Assembly: GCF_014651915.1 (NCBI RefSeq)
Contig: NZ_BMXU01000001.1
Coordinates: forward strand, 1,309,501-1,373,500
Direction of reading: 5' to 3'
From: Parvularcula lutaonensis
GTDB taxonomy: Bacteria; Pseudomonadota; Alphaproteobacteria; Caulobacterales; Parvularculaceae
Length of the DNA: 64,000 nt
Shown here: positions 43,198 to 53,106 of the stretch, piece after piece
Numbering within the stretch: the first letter of the stretch is position 1
How the letters are laid out: each line of letters opens with the position of its first letter
Translations under genes and position numbers: made by a program
Notes under the pieces: generated by a model
Database searches by the model: none
Told to the model about the DNA's origin: nothing
The model's input: the letters and a program-made list of their open reading frames with translations, nothing else

Positions 43198-45036
43198 TCA
43201 CGACTGTGACTTACAAATCACAGCCGAAAGCGCCGGAACGGTGACGCGATAACTCGCCTGAGCCTGCGCCAGATTTCCGCAGGATCCTAAAAGGCTAGAC
43301 CATTCACTGCTTTCGGGCTGAACGCGGATCTGTTCGGTGCGGTCTTCCGTGCCTGCATTGATGACGGTGAGGATTTCCGAGCCATCCTTACCGAGGCGTG
43401 AAAATGCGAAGAGACCGCCATTAACTTCTTCGAATCGCGTGACCTGCCTGCCGTGCCGGAGAGCTTCGTTGTTCTTGCGAATGTCCACGAGGTCCCGGAT
43501 GAAAAGGTAAAGCGGGTGCCCAGTGTCGAAATTGTCCTCCGCCGTGGTGGCATCGGTGCCCAGGAGATCGTTGTCGTTGTAGATCGCGACCTGGCTTTCG
43601 AACATGTCCTCGCGTGCGCCCTGGTCGCCCTCGTCGCTGACGAAGCCCTGCTCCGAGCCTGAATAGAGCGTCGGCACACCGCGAGCGGTCATCAGCAGGA
43701 CATGCGCCACCTTGAGGCGGGCCAGCATCTCCTCCTCCGATGCGTCCGGGTTGGCTTCTCGAATGAACTGGCTGAACCGGCCCATATCGTGGTTGCCGAG
43801 GAAGGTCGGCAGCCTGCGCGCCGCGGCGCGGCCGCCCCGGTAAAGCGTATCGGCTTCGAACAGGCGGGCAAGGCGGCGGGTGCCCTCGCCTTCCGCCACC
43901 ACGTCACGGACGGCGTCCTGAAAGGCGAAATCGAGGGTCGCCGGGAAGCGATCGTCCCAGGTGTGCCGGGCAAGGGCTGCCGGGTCGGGGTCGAAGACCT
44001 CGCCGAAGATGTAGAAGTTTTCCTTGCCGATGCCCTCTGCCTTCTCGAGCATGGCGGGGACGAAAGCCCGCCAGAAGCTCGGCTGGATATGCCGCGCAGT
44101 GTCGATGCGGAAGCCATCGATCCCGAAATCTTCGATCCACGAGCCGAAGATCTCGATCATCCCGTTGATGACCACCGGGTCCTCCGTCATCAGATCATCG
44201 AGGCCGAAGAAATCGCCAAACAGGAAGGTCTCGCCCGGATCGGTGAAATTACCGCGATTGTGGTAGTGGATGGGGTCGTTGAGCCAAGCCGGGTTCTTCA
44301 CGTTCGCCTCGGCCTCGGGAACGAACGGCGTGTAGGCCCAGTCCGCGCGCTCCAGCCGGGCGAAATTCTCCTCGGTCTGAATATCGAGCCCCATGAAGCC
44401 TTCATTGATGGTCTCGCCGGTGGCCGGGCCCCGAGTGGTCATGGGGTAATCCGCAAGGTTGCGATAAGGGCAGAAACCCTCGACCGGATCGTCGCCGTCA
44501 TATTCCGGGTCATGGCATTCGCGCATCTGAATGACGTCGGCGGTGTGGTTGGTGATGATGTCGAGGATCACCTTCATGCCGCGCGCATGGGCAGCATCGA
44601 CGAACGCCTCGAGGTCTTCGCGGGTGCCAAGATGCGGATCGACATCGAGAAAATCGGTGATCCAGTAGCCGTGATAGCCTGCGCTCTCGACACCTTCTCC
44701 GCCCTGGACAGGCTTGTTCTTGTAGATCGGGCCGAGCCAGATCGCGTTGACGCCCATGCCTTCGAGATAGTCGAGCCGCGCGGTCAGACCCTTGAGATCG
44801 CCGCCGTGATAGAAGCCCTTGTGGGTCGGATCGAAGCCGTGCTCCAGCCGCCCCCCGTCCATGCCGCCCGTGTCGTTCGACGGGTCACCATTCTCGAAGC
44901 GGTCCGGCAGCATGAAATAGATGACGTCGTCTTCCACGGGCCTGTCGAGGTCCTTCGAGACCTGGGCCGATGCTGCAGCGGTCATTGCGGTGGCGGCGAG
45001 AAGGCTCGCGGCGAAAGCGGCCATATGTCTGGTCAT
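43198..45036 (-). CDS. secreted GH13 alpha-amylase-family hydrolase
   Basis: A 612-residue enzyme with a signal peptide (cleavage near ASAQV, about residue 24-26). The (beta/alpha)8 barrel has DIITNH (159-164), the nucleophile D312 in GFRIDTARH, the acid/base E346 in IFGEVF and D417 in FLGNHDM. A cysteine pair and extra loop with EGFCPYRNLADYP lies in domain B. It should cleave alpha-1,4-glucan outside or in the periplasm. AGGGAG precedes the ATG. It is divergent from GH97 and 116 bases upstream of the receptor. Confidence 0.92.
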   Translation of the reverse strand: MTRHMAAFAASLLAATAMTAAASAQVSKDLDRPVEDDVIYFMLPDRFENGDPSNDTGGMDGGRLEHGFDPTHKGFYHGGDLKGLTARLDYLEGMGVNAIWLGPIYKNKPVQGGEGVESAGYHGYWITDFLDVDPHLGTREDLEAFVDAAHARGMKVILDIITNHTADVIQMRECHDPEYDGDDPVEGFCPYRNLADYPMTTRGPATGETINEGFMGLDIQTEENFARLERADWAYTPFVPEAEANVKNPAWLNDPIHYHNRGNFTDPGETFLFGDFFGLDDLMTEDPVVINGMIEIFGSWIEDFGIDGFRIDTARHIQPSFWRAFVPAMLEKAEGIGKENFYIFGEVFDPDPAALARHTWDDRFPATLDFAFQDAVRDVVAEGEGTRRLARLFEADTLYRGGRAAARRLPTFLGNHDMGRFSQFIREANPDASEEEMLARLKVAHVLLMTARGVPTLYSGSEQGFVSDEGDQGAREDMFESQVAIYNDNDLLGTDATTAEDNFDTGHPLYLFIRDLVDIRKNNEALRHGRQVTRFEEVNGGLFAFSRLGKDGSEILTVINAGTEDRTEQIRVQPESSEWSSLLGSCGNLAQAQASYRVTVPALSAVICKSQS

Positions 45037-45184
45037 TGTTGTGGTACTCCCTAGCGCGGTGGAACTTGCGAGGAGGCGCCGCTTGCGTCAACGAAAGCTG
45101 TCGGTGAGTTAAATGCGTCCCGTGCTGGTGAAATCCAGCGCAGGCCGCTAAGCCACCGGGCGCGCAGCTAGGGAGGGACCAACG

Positions 45185-47287
45185 ATGTTCCGCACTATGA
45201 TGATAACCGCTTCAGCGCTGGGACTGGCGCATGCGGTCGACGAAATTCCACCGATCAGTTTCGATCGCGACGTCAGCTATTCGGTGACCTCGCCGGACGG
45301 CGATATCGAGATCACCGCTTTCACGAACGCCTATGGCGAGCCGATGTACGAAGTCACCTTCGAGGGTGAAGCCGTGATCGAGCCCTCGCGCCTCGGCATG
45401 CGCTTCGCCGATCACCAGCAGTTCAAGGATGGCCTGCTGATCGGCCAGAAGAGCACCAACAGCCATGACGAGACGTGGGAACAGCCTTGGGGCGAGCGGC
45501 GTTTCGTCCGTGACCACCATAACGAAATGGTCGTCACCTTCCGCGACGCCGACGACGAGCGCCGGAGCTTCGATGTACGGTTCCGTGCTTTCGATGACGG
45601 CATCGGATTCCGCTACGAGTTCCCGAAACAGCGCTCCTTACGCGGAGAGCTTGCGATCACCGACGAGCTGACGGAGTTCCGTATCCCGGCCGAAGACACG
45701 ACGGCCTTCCATATCGGGGCGCGGCTGTGGAACCGCTACGAGTATCTCTACGAGACGACGCCGGTGTCAGGGATGCAGATGGTGCATACGCCAGTGACCT
45801 TCGAGCTGGGGTCCGGCGACCATATTGCCATCCACGAAGCGGCACTGGTCGATTATTCCGGCATGTCGCTCCTCCTTAAAAGGGGCAATGTCCTCGAGGC
45901 GGATCTCGCTCCGCGCTCGGACGGGCCGAAGGTGAAGAAGCGGGCGCCGTTCAACACGCCTTGGCGAACCGTTCAGATTGCGGAGGATGCACCCGGTCTC
46001 GTCAACGGCACCGACATCTACCTCAACCTGAACGAGCCGAATGTCCTGGGCGATGTGTCCTGGGTTGCCGAGGATCTCGGCGTCTACACCGGCATCTGGT
46101 GGGACATGCATATCCGCACCAAGACTTGGGGCTCGGGCCCGTTCCATGGCGCGACCACGGAATATACGAAGGAGATGATCGACTTCGCCGCGGAGAACGG
46201 CATGGTCGGTGTCCTCGTCGAAGGATGGAATGAAGGCTGGGACGGCGACTGGTACAATGCCGGCGACGTCATGGACTTCACCAAGCCCTATCCCGACTGG
46301 GACATCAAGGAAGTCACCGACTACGCACTCTCCAAGGGTGTACGGATCATCGGTCACCACGAGACCGTGGGCAATATCGGGCGCTACGAAGACCAGCTTG
46401 AAGAGGCGCTCGACCTCTATCAGGAGCACGGCATCACCCAGGTCAAATCGGGCTATGTCGCCGATGCGGGCAACCTCAAATGGACCGACAGGGACGGCAT
46501 CGAGCATTTCGAGTTCCATGACGGCCAGAGGAACTCGAACCACCACATCAAGGTCCTGAAGGAAGCGGCGGAACGCAAGATTGCCATGAACCCGCACGAG
46601 CCGATCAAGGACACAGGGCTTCGCCGGACCTATCCCAACTGGATCACCCGAGAGGGTGCCCGCGGCATGGAATACTCCGCTTGGGGCGTTCCGCCGAATG
46701 TCCCCGAGCACACGGCAATCCTTCCGTATACGCGCCTGCTGTCGGGTCCGATGGACTACACGCCGGGCATCTTCGACCTGAAGCCGAACATCAATCCGAA
46801 CTACGTGCGGGTATCCCAGAACTCGCCCGAATCGGAAGTCCAGACGACGCTCGCCAAGCAACTTGCGCTTTATGTGGTCATCTACTCACCAATCCAGATG
46901 GCACCTGACCTTCCCCAGAATTACCGCGCACGCCCCGACGAATTCCAATTCATCAAGGATGTGCCGACGAATTGGGAGGAGTCGATCGCCTTGGCAGGCG
47001 AAGTCGGGGATTACATCGTCCAAGCCCGGAAGGACTGGGACAGCGATGACTGGTATATCGGCGCGGTGACGGACGAGAACGAACGGACGGTCGAGATCGA
47101 CCTCTCCTTCCTCGACGACGGAAAAACGTACACGGCGCAAATCTACCGGGACGCCGAGGACGCGCACTGGGACGACAATCCCTATGCCACGGTGATCGAG
47201 GAGCGGGAGGTAACCTCCGAGGACGCGATGAGCCTCTACATGGCACCGGGCGGCGGGGCTGCGATCAGGTTCAAGGCCGAAGGCTGA
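45185..47287 (+). CDS. GH97 alpha-glucosidase, SusB type
   Basis: A 700-residue glycosidase with a short N-terminal signal (cleavage near LAHA). An N-terminal beta-sandwich (about 20-290) precedes the barrel. The three glutamates known from the inverting enzyme SusB are conserved: E393 in HHET, E472 in NPHEP and E496 in RGMEY, so it is predicted to be inverting rather than the retaining galactosidase form. It releases glucose from maltodextrins. The 148-base region shared with GH13 holds both promoters. Confidence 0.92.
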   Translation: MFRTMMITASALGLAHAVDEIPPISFDRDVSYSVTSPDGDIEITAFTNAYGEPMYEVTFEGEAVIEPSRLGMRFADHQQFKDGLLIGQKSTNSHDETWEQPWGERRFVRDHHNEMVVTFRDADDERRSFDVRFRAFDDGIGFRYEFPKQRSLRGELAITDELTEFRIPAEDTTAFHIGARLWNRYEYLYETTPVSGMQMVHTPVTFELGSGDHIAIHEAALVDYSGMSLLLKRGNVLEADLAPRSDGPKVKKRAPFNTPWRTVQIAEDAPGLVNGTDIYLNLNEPNVLGDVSWVAEDLGVYTGIWWDMHIRTKTWGSGPFHGATTEYTKEMIDFAAENGMVGVLVEGWNEGWDGDWYNAGDVMDFTKPYPDWDIKEVTDYALSKGVRIIGHHETVGNIGRYEDQLEEALDLYQEHGITQVKSGYVADAGNLKWTDRDGIEHFEFHDGQRNSNHHIKVLKEAAERKIAMNPHEPIKDTGLRRTYPNWITREGARGMEYSAWGVPPNVPEHTAILPYTRLLSGPMDYTPGIFDLKPNINPNYVRVSQNSPESEVQTTLAKQLALYVVIYSPIQMAPDLPQNYRARPDEFQFIKDVPTNWEESIALAGEVGDYIVQARKDWDSDDWYIGAVTDENERTVEIDLSFLDDGKTYTAQIYRDAEDAHWDDNPYATVIEEREVTSEDAMSLYMAPGGGAAIRFKAEG

Positions 47288-47311
47288 GCCTCCGCTTTTT
47301 GAAGACGGGAG

Positions 47312-47343
47312 AGCCCGCGCCAGGACCGGTGCGGGCTTTTTCT
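47312..47343 (+). terminator. rho-independent terminator after GH97
   Basis: AGCCCGCGCC and GGTGCGGGCT form a 10-bp stem with one G-U pair and an AGGACC loop, followed by TTTTTTCT. It also faces the response regulator gene. Confidence 0.9.
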
Positions 47344-47345
47344 TG

Positions 47346-47717
47346 TCAGGCAGGCTCGCCGTGGAGCTGCCGGTGCGCGGCGAGGACGACGTCTCTCAGC
47401 TCTTTCTCTTCATACGGCTTGCGCAGGATCTCGCATTCAAAGCCTTCGAAAAGCTGGGGATCAAAGCTGTACCCGGTGGCGAAGATCACCTTCGCCCCCT
47501 TTGCGATCATCCGCTCCGCCACGCCGAACGAGGTGACGCCCGCGACGTTCACATCGAGGACGCCGATATTGAAGTCGCGCTTGTCGAGTTCGGCGTTCGC
47601 CTCTTCAATATCCGTCGCATGATGTACCTCACCGATCGAGAGCCGCTCCAGCGAGTCGACGAATGTCAGCGCAAGGATGATCTCATCCTCTAGAAAAAGG
47701 ATCCGGGACGCGCCCAT
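47346..47717 (-). CDS. single-domain response regulator
   Basis: A 123-residue receiver with no output domain. It starts MGASRILFLEDE; D55 in GVLDVNV is the likely phosphorylation site and KPY the conserved lysine. The start ATG at 47717 aligns with the domain; an ATG at 47744 is possible. Both lie inside the end of the kinase gene, so the two are translationally linked and the kinase is its probable partner. Members of this group (HWE-linked receivers) act as phosphate carriers or sinks. Confidence 0.85.
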   Translation of the reverse strand: MGASRILFLEDEIILALTFVDSLERLSIGEVHHATDIEEANAELDKRDFNIGVLDVNVAGVTSFGVAERMIAKGAKVIFATGYSFDPQLFEGFECEILRKPYEEKELRDVVLAAHRQLHGEPA

Positions 47718-50700
47718 TGGCTGACAGCTCGGCTTCGGATTCATGATACAGCTTTTCAGTCGGGATACGCAGGATGCACTCCAAGCCTTGATCGGTGAAG
47801 CGCCGATCGATCTCACCACCCAATGTCTTCTGTACGCTGATGTTGATGAGTGAAGTTCCGAACCCGCGTCTCTCGGGTTCTCCTGCCTTAGGCCCGCCTG
47901 ATTCCCTCCACTCTAGCTGCAGGGTTGCGCCCTGCCCGCGGTCGAATACCCACCAGGAGATATCCAACCGTCCCTCATCGGTGCTCAATGCACCGTATTT
48001 CAGTGCATTCGTTGCCAGCTCGTGCAATGCCATCGCAATGGCAAGAGTGGCACGAGAGCCCAGCTCGACATGCGGACCGGACAGGCTGACCCTGTCTGCA
48101 CCATAGACGTCAACGAGCTCCGCTTCGAGCACAGCCGACAGCGGCGTGGATTTCCAGTCACGTGAGGTCAAGATATCGTGTGTTTTCGCCAATGACTTGA
48201 TGCGCGCCGACAAGATCGCGAGCTTCTCGTCGGGAGCCGCGTCAGAACGGACGGACTGATTCACCAAAGCCTGGACGTTGGCGAGGATGTTCTTCACCCG
48301 GTGCTGCAGCTCGCGCATGACGCGACGCAGCACGGTTTCCATCTCCCGCTGGTCTGTGATGTCGCGAACGCAAAGGCCGACGGAGACGACATTCCCGTCT
48401 TCCTTCACCGGGTACCAGTCAACCTCGAAGATGCGGTCCTCATCGGGGAACGCCTTGGTCCGGCCCGCGACCTCCGCGCCGAGGATCGGCTCGCCGGTTT
48501 CGATGACCCTGTCGATTGGCTCAGCGATGAAGGAAGCGATTCCCGGCACAATGTCGTCCGGCGTCCTGCCGAGATGGTCATCGACGGAAACGCCGTCGAT
48601 CTCGGCAAGCCGCTCATTGGCCCTGATATAGCGCTTGTCGAGATCGAGAAGCGCCATGGCCTGCGGTGCCGCGCGGTAGATCTCGCGGATTTCGTCGAGC
48701 TGCCGCTTGTAGTCAGCCTGGGCCTGCTCGAGCCTTCTGGTCACGCGGTTGATCTCGGAAATATCCGTCAGTGTCAGGACGAATCCGTTCCTGTCGCCGG
48801 ATGGCAGGATGTAGGGGAGTACCCGGACGAGATAGGCGGCATCGCCCTCGAGATTCGTGAACTCTCGCTCTTCAGCGATGCCGCTGGCTTCGACCTTCGC
48901 GAGCATATCGTCGATCATGTCGACAGGAAGCGACGACCGGATCGAATCGAGACCGCGCCCGATATCCTGCGGCAACAGCTTGAAGACCTGCGTGGCGGCA
49001 GGAGTGAACTCGCGCACCCGACGGTCGGCATCAAGGAAGATGATACCGATGTCGGTGCTCTCAAGGTAATTGGCCTTGTCGGCGTTCGCCTTGGCGAGCT
49101 CGTTGACCTTGTCCTGGAGTTCGTCATTGACCGTGGTGAGTTCTTCGTTCGCGGACTGAAGTTCCTCATTCATCGACATCATCTCTTCGTTGGAGCTCTT
49201 GAGCTCCTCGTTCGATGTCTCGAGTTCCTCGACGGTCGTGCGCAGGTCCTGCTCGGTCTGGGATAGCTCCTGCTCAAGGGCATGGATGTGATGATCGAAG
49301 ACGGCGACGTCGTCGACGAGATCGGCTGCGTCATCCCGCTCCTGCTCACGGGTCTTGTATTCAAGAAAGACAAGCAAAACCGCGTCCTTGTCCAGACGTT
49401 CGGCGACCACGTCGATCATGCGGTCGTCGTCGCCGGAATCCTGCTCGATAGTCACGCCGCGGATCTTCTTCCGGCTGGTCCCGGTATTGGCGAGCTCTTC
49501 AAGGAGCGCCGTCACCACGACCCGAAGGCCGCGCCGCGCGAGCTTTGTCACGTTGAGATCTGGGTTCCCCACGGGAAACTCCAGAAAGCGGCTCGTGTCC
49601 CTTGACGCCTTCAGGATCTCACCGCGGTTATCGACCACCACGAAGGGTGCCGAATAGCGAGTCAGGATGATGTCGCGAAGGAAGTCCTCGTCTACCTGCT
49701 CGGCTTTCGGGCTGGATGTGCGCTCCGCGATCACGGCCGCCCCGGCATAGGCCTTCCCCAGGGAGGGAAGCTGCACCCGCGGGGTCTGAACGTTCGAACG
49801 CTGATAGACTTTGTATTCGGTAGAGACGGCTTTGAACAGGCGTTTGTCCGAGGAGACATTCTCGGACGGCCCGAGAAGCAAAAATCCATCCTTCCGCAAG
49901 GAATAATGGAAAAGGGGCACGAGCCTTCGCTGCAGCGCGTTTTCAAAATAGATCAGGAGATTGCGGCAACTGATGAGGTCGAGCTTCGAGAACGGCGGAT
50001 CCTTGATGACGTTGTGCGCAGAAACCCGCACCACGTCGCGCAGGATCCGGGTCACCCGATAGCCCTGGTCCTCACGCACGAAGTATCGGTCAACCAGCTC
50101 CGGCGGGACCTCGGCTAGGGCGGACTGTTGATAGACCCCCTCACGCGAGAAGCGGGTCATCATCGGGTCGATGTCAGAGGCGAAGACCTCGACGGTGACG
50201 CCGATGTTGCGTTTGCGTTGCTCTTCGAGGAGCAGGATGGCGATGGAATACGCCTCTTCGCCGCTCGAGCATCCGGGCACCCAGACCCGGATGCGTTCGC
50301 CTGGAGACTTTCGGTCGAAGATCTTCGGAATGATCTCCGTCCGGAGATACTGAAAAACCTCCGGGTCCCGGAAGAAGGCGGTGACGTTGATGAGGATGTC
50401 GCTGAAGAGCTGCTCGGCCTCTTGCGGATCGGCGGCGAGCCGCGCGGCATACTCCTTGTCGCTGCTGATGTTCAGGATCTGCATCCGCCTTGCGAGGCGC
50501 CGGAGGAGCGAGGCTTTCTTGTATTGCGAAAAATCATGTCCGACCTGGCGACGGATCGCGTCGACAGCGGTTTCAAGCAGGGTCTTCGGGTCGGAAAGCT
50601 CTGTTGGCTCGGGGATCGAACCATTCGCGAAATAGCTCGCTACAGTCCGCGGTATGTCTTCGGGCGACAGCACGAGGTCCACAAGGCCGGTGGTCATCGC

Positions 50701-51249
50701 GCTTGACGGCATGCCGGCGTATCGCGCGCCCGAGGGATCCTGCGCAACGGTCAGACCCCCGGCCGCCTTGATCGCGCGAAGCCCTTCGGAGCCGTCCGCC
50801 CCGGTGCCGGACAGCACGATGCACGCGGCGTTGGCGCCCTGCTGGTCAGCCAGGCTCTTGAAAAACTTGTCGATCGGCCTGCGGCGGCCGCGCGGCTCGG
50901 AGAACTCCGCCAGCTTGAGCTCGCGGCCCTCGATCGTCAGCTCGGCATTGGGCGGGATCAGGTAGACAACGTTCGGCTCCACCTGCTCCCCACCTTCGAT
51001 CGTCGCCACGTCGAGGTCGGTCTTGCGGCGCAGGAGCTCGGCCAGAAGGCTTTCGTGGTGAGGGTCAAGATGCTGGACCACGACATAGGAGAGGCCGTCC
51101 TCGCGCGATGCGCCACTGAGGAGCCGCTCATAGGCTTCGAGACCGCCGGCCGATGCGCCGACGCCAACGATCGGCGACCGCCCCTCGACACGTTGTCGTG
51201 ATGGGGCGGGGCCACCGATTTTTCCCTGTGCTAATTCGCGCGAAGACAT
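47683..51249 (-). CDS. CheB-CheR-PAS-HWE histidine kinase fusion
   Basis: An 1188-residue signalling protein from ATG 51249 with AGAAGGG upstream. A CheB methylesterase domain (about 27-200; catalytic S33, H60 and D152) is followed by a CheR methyltransferase domain (about 225-480), a long coiled-coil with repeated SNEEL units (near 680-760), two PAS domains, and an HWE kinase core with phosphoacceptor H983 in LQHRVKN, HELATNALKYGAL and the WRE signature. It lacks a transmembrane segment. Such fusions are known in alphaproteobacteria but their inputs are mostly unidentified. The LOV gene is divergent and 65 bases away. Confidence 0.9.
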   Translation of the reverse strand: MSSRELAQGKIGGPAPSRQRVEGRSPIVGVGASAGGLEAYERLLSGASREDGLSYVVVQHLDPHHESLLAELLRRKTDLDVATIEGGEQVEPNVVYLIPPNAELTIEGRELKLAEFSEPRGRRRPIDKFFKSLADQQGANAACIVLSGTGADGSEGLRAIKAAGGLTVAQDPSGARYAGMPSSAMTTGLVDLVLSPEDIPRTVASYFANGSIPEPTELSDPKTLLETAVDAIRRQVGHDFSQYKKASLLRRLARRMQILNISSDKEYAARLAADPQEAEQLFSDILINVTAFFRDPEVFQYLRTEIIPKIFDRKSPGERIRVWVPGCSSGEEAYSIAILLLEEQRKRNIGVTVEVFASDIDPMMTRFSREGVYQQSALAEVPPELVDRYFVREDQGYRVTRILRDVVRVSAHNVIKDPPFSKLDLISCRNLLIYFENALQRRLVPLFHYSLRKDGFLLLGPSENVSSDKRLFKAVSTEYKVYQRSNVQTPRVQLPSLGKAYAGAAVIAERTSSPKAEQVDEDFLRDIILTRYSAPFVVVDNRGEILKASRDTSRFLEFPVGNPDLNVTKLARRGLRVVVTALLEELANTGTSRKKIRGVTIEQDSGDDDRMIDVVAERLDKDAVLLVFLEYKTREQERDDAADLVDDVAVFDHHIHALEQELSQTEQDLRTTVEELETSNEELKSSNEEMMSMNEELQSANEELTTVNDELQDKVNELAKANADKANYLESTDIGIIFLDADRRVREFTPAATQVFKLLPQDIGRGLDSIRSSLPVDMIDDMLAKVEASGIAEEREFTNLEGDAAYLVRVLPYILPSGDRNGFVLTLTDISEINRVTRRLEQAQADYKRQLDEIREIYRAAPQAMALLDLDKRYIRANERLAEIDGVSVDDHLGRTPDDIVPGIASFIAEPIDRVIETGEPILGAEVAGRTKAFPDEDRIFEVDWYPVKEDGNVVSVGLCVRDITDQREMETVLRRVMRELQHRVKNILANVQALVNQSVRSDAAPDEKLAILSARIKSLAKTHDILTSRDWKSTPLSAVLEAELVDVYGADRVSLSGPHVELGSRATLAIAMALHELATNALKYGALSTDEGRLDISWWVFDRGQGATLQLEWRESGGPKAGEPERRGFGTSLINISVQKTLGGEIDRRFTDQGLECILRIPTEKLYHESEAELSANGRVPDPFSRG

Positions 51250-51314
51250 TGCGCCCTTCTTTGAGTGTTCGCCTGTCTTCCAGTGGTCGCAGGCGGTTTG
51301 CAAGATCGGAAAGC

Positions 51315-51866
51315 ATGGCGGAAACCGCTGAATTTCAGAGACTTCGGGCGGCGTTCAGCAGCTATGCCATCTCCATCTCTATTGCCGATCTCGATCGGGA
51401 AGACGAGCCTATAATCTACGCCAATGAGGGGTTCGTCGCCCTGACGGGCTATGCTGTCGAAGAAGTCATCGGCCGCAACTGCCGGTTCCTGCAGCGCGGC
51501 GAGCAGGATCCCGAAGCGCGCGCACGCCTGCGAGCCATGCTGGACAACCCCGACATCCTGACCGCCCGCGCGGTGATGCAGAACGCGCGGAAGGACGGAA
51601 CACCGTTCGAGAACTACGTTTTCATGCACCAGCTGCCGACCCGCAACGGACGCAACCTCGCCTTCGCCTCGCAGTTCGACGTGACCCGGGCCCTCGCCTC
51701 GCTTTCCCATGACAAGATCGCGCTGTCCTACCCGCGCGAACTCGCCGGACCCCTCGCGAACTACCGGGGGCTGCGCAAAAGTGCCGCGGAGACCAAGCTG
51801 CGCTCGGTCCAACTGGCAGCGGAAACCCTGAGGACGATCACCAACGCGCGGCTGCGGCACCTCTAG
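51315..51866 (+). CDS. short LOV-domain blue-light photoreceptor
   Basis: A 183-residue protein. A full LOV domain lies at about 15-125: ANEGFVALTGY, then GRNCRFLQ with the adduct cysteine C56, followed by NARKDGTPFEN and FASQFDVT, where the flavin-contact residues (Asn, Asn, Gln) are kept. The rest is a helical tail with no kinase, HTH or other output domain. It should bind FMN and form a cysteinyl adduct in blue light. The gene is divergent from the HWE kinase gene, which has no LOV domain itself. Confidence 0.87.
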   Translation: MAETAEFQRLRAAFSSYAISISIADLDREDEPIIYANEGFVALTGYAVEEVIGRNCRFLQRGEQDPEARARLRAMLDNPDILTARAVMQNARKDGTPFENYVFMHQLPTRNGRNLAFASQFDVTRALASLSHDKIALSYPRELAGPLANYRGLRKSAAETKLRSVQLAAETLRTITNARLRHL

Positions 51867-51948
51867 ACCCGGGACTTGCCCTTCAGTCCATCCCGTGGTT
51901 TCTGGCGTGGAAATTCGTTTCAGATGAAACCATTTTGGGAGACGACCG

Positions 51949-53031
51949 ATGGCGGACCTGTTTGAAAACCCCGTGGGCCTCGACGGCTTTGAATTCATTG
52001 AGTTCTCTGCGCCTGAGAAAGGCCAGCTCGAGAAGGTCTTCGAGACCATCGGGTTCACCAAGGTGGCGGAGCACCGCTCGAAGGACGTCCACCTTTGGCG
52101 TCAGGGCGGCATCAACCTCATTGCCAACTACGAGCCGAAGTCCCCGGCCTGGTATTTCTCGCGCGAGCACGGCCCCTCGGCCTGCGGCATGGCCTTCCGG
52201 GTCAAGGACGCAAAGAAAGCCTATGACTACCTGCTCGAACGCGGCGCCGAGCCGGTGCATATCGAGGCGGGCCCGATGGAGCTGAAGCTTCCTGCGATCC
52301 GCGGAATCGGTGGCGCGATCATCTACCTCGTTGATCGGTACGGGGACGATCTCTCGATCTACGACATCGACTTCAAGTATCTCGACGGCGTCGAAAGGCA
52401 TCCCGAAGGCGCGGGCTTCGAGGTGATCGATCACCTGACCCACAACGTCTATTCCGGCCGCATGGCCTATTGGGCGGATTACTATGAGAAGCTCTTCAAC
52501 TTCAAGGAGATCCGCTTCTTCGACATCAAGGGCGAATATACCGGCCTGACCTCGAAGGCGCTGACCGCACCGGATGGAAAGATCCGCATACCTCTCAACG
52601 AAGAAGGCGAGAACGGCAAGGGCCAGATCGAGGAGTTCCTGCGCGAATTCAACGGCGAAGGCATCCAGCACATCGCCTTCAGCTGTTCGGACCTCTATGC
52701 GTGCTGGGACCGGCTCAAGGAACGCGGCGTGCCCTTCATGACCGCGCCGCCCGATACCTATTACGAAATGCTCGACGAACGCCTTCCCGGGCACGGCGAG
52801 CCGGTGGAGGAGCTGAAGGCCCGCGGCATCCTGATGGATGGCACCACCGATGAAAGCCCGCGTCTCCTGCTGCAGATCTTCTCGGAAACACAGGTCGGCC
52901 CGGTGTTCTTCGAATTCATCCAGCGCAAGGGAGATGACGGCTTCGGCGAGGGCAATTTCAAGGCTCTCTTCGAGTCGATGGAACGCGACCAGATCCGCCG
53001 CGGCGCGCTGAAGGTCGAAGAAAACGCATGA
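51949..53031 (+). CDS. hppD: 4-hydroxyphenylpyruvate dioxygenase
   Basis: A 360-residue two-domain VOC-fold oxygenase that makes homogentisate in tyrosine breakdown. The iron ligands are H162 in IDHLTHNV, H241 in GIQHIAF and E322 in [10 protein letters not shown]. Length is normal. No hmgA or fah gene lies in the window. A strong GC hairpin follows the stop at 53041-53064. Confidence 0.95.
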   Translation: MADLFENPVGLDGFEFIEFSAPEKGQLEKVFETIGFTKVAEHRSKDVHLWRQGGINLIANYEPKSPAWYFSREHGPSACGMAFRVKDAKKAYDYLLERGAEPVHIEAGPMELKLPAIRGIGGAIIYLVDRYGDDLSIYDIDFKYLDGVERHPEGAGFEVIDHLTHNVYSGRMAYWADYYEKLFNFKEIRFFDIKGEYTGLTSKALTAPDGKIRIPLNEEGENGKGQIEEFLREFNGEGIQHIAFSCSDLYACWDRLKERGVPFMTAPPDTYYEMLDERLPGHGEPVEELKARGILMDGTTDESPRLLLQIFSETQVGPVFFEFIQRKGDDGFGEGNFKALFESMERDQIRRGALKVEENA

Positions 53032-53040
53032 CGACAGGCG

Positions 53041-53064
53041 CGGCAGGCCCCCGGGGTCCTGCCG
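53041..53064 (+). terminator. hairpin after hppD
   Basis: CGGCAGG pairs with CCTGCCG, with a CCCC/GGGG extension across one mismatch. There is no T-run, so this may be a rho-type or paused end. Confidence 0.5.
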
Positions 53065-53106
53065 ATGCCCCTCCACAGCCGGGCGCGAGCGCTCTAGCGT
53101 GAAGCG

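Noticed and set aside
36383-47287. Secondary-metabolite cluster around the halogenases
   Set aside because: There is no NRPS, PKS or other biosynthetic core enzyme; the neighbours are sugar uptake genes.
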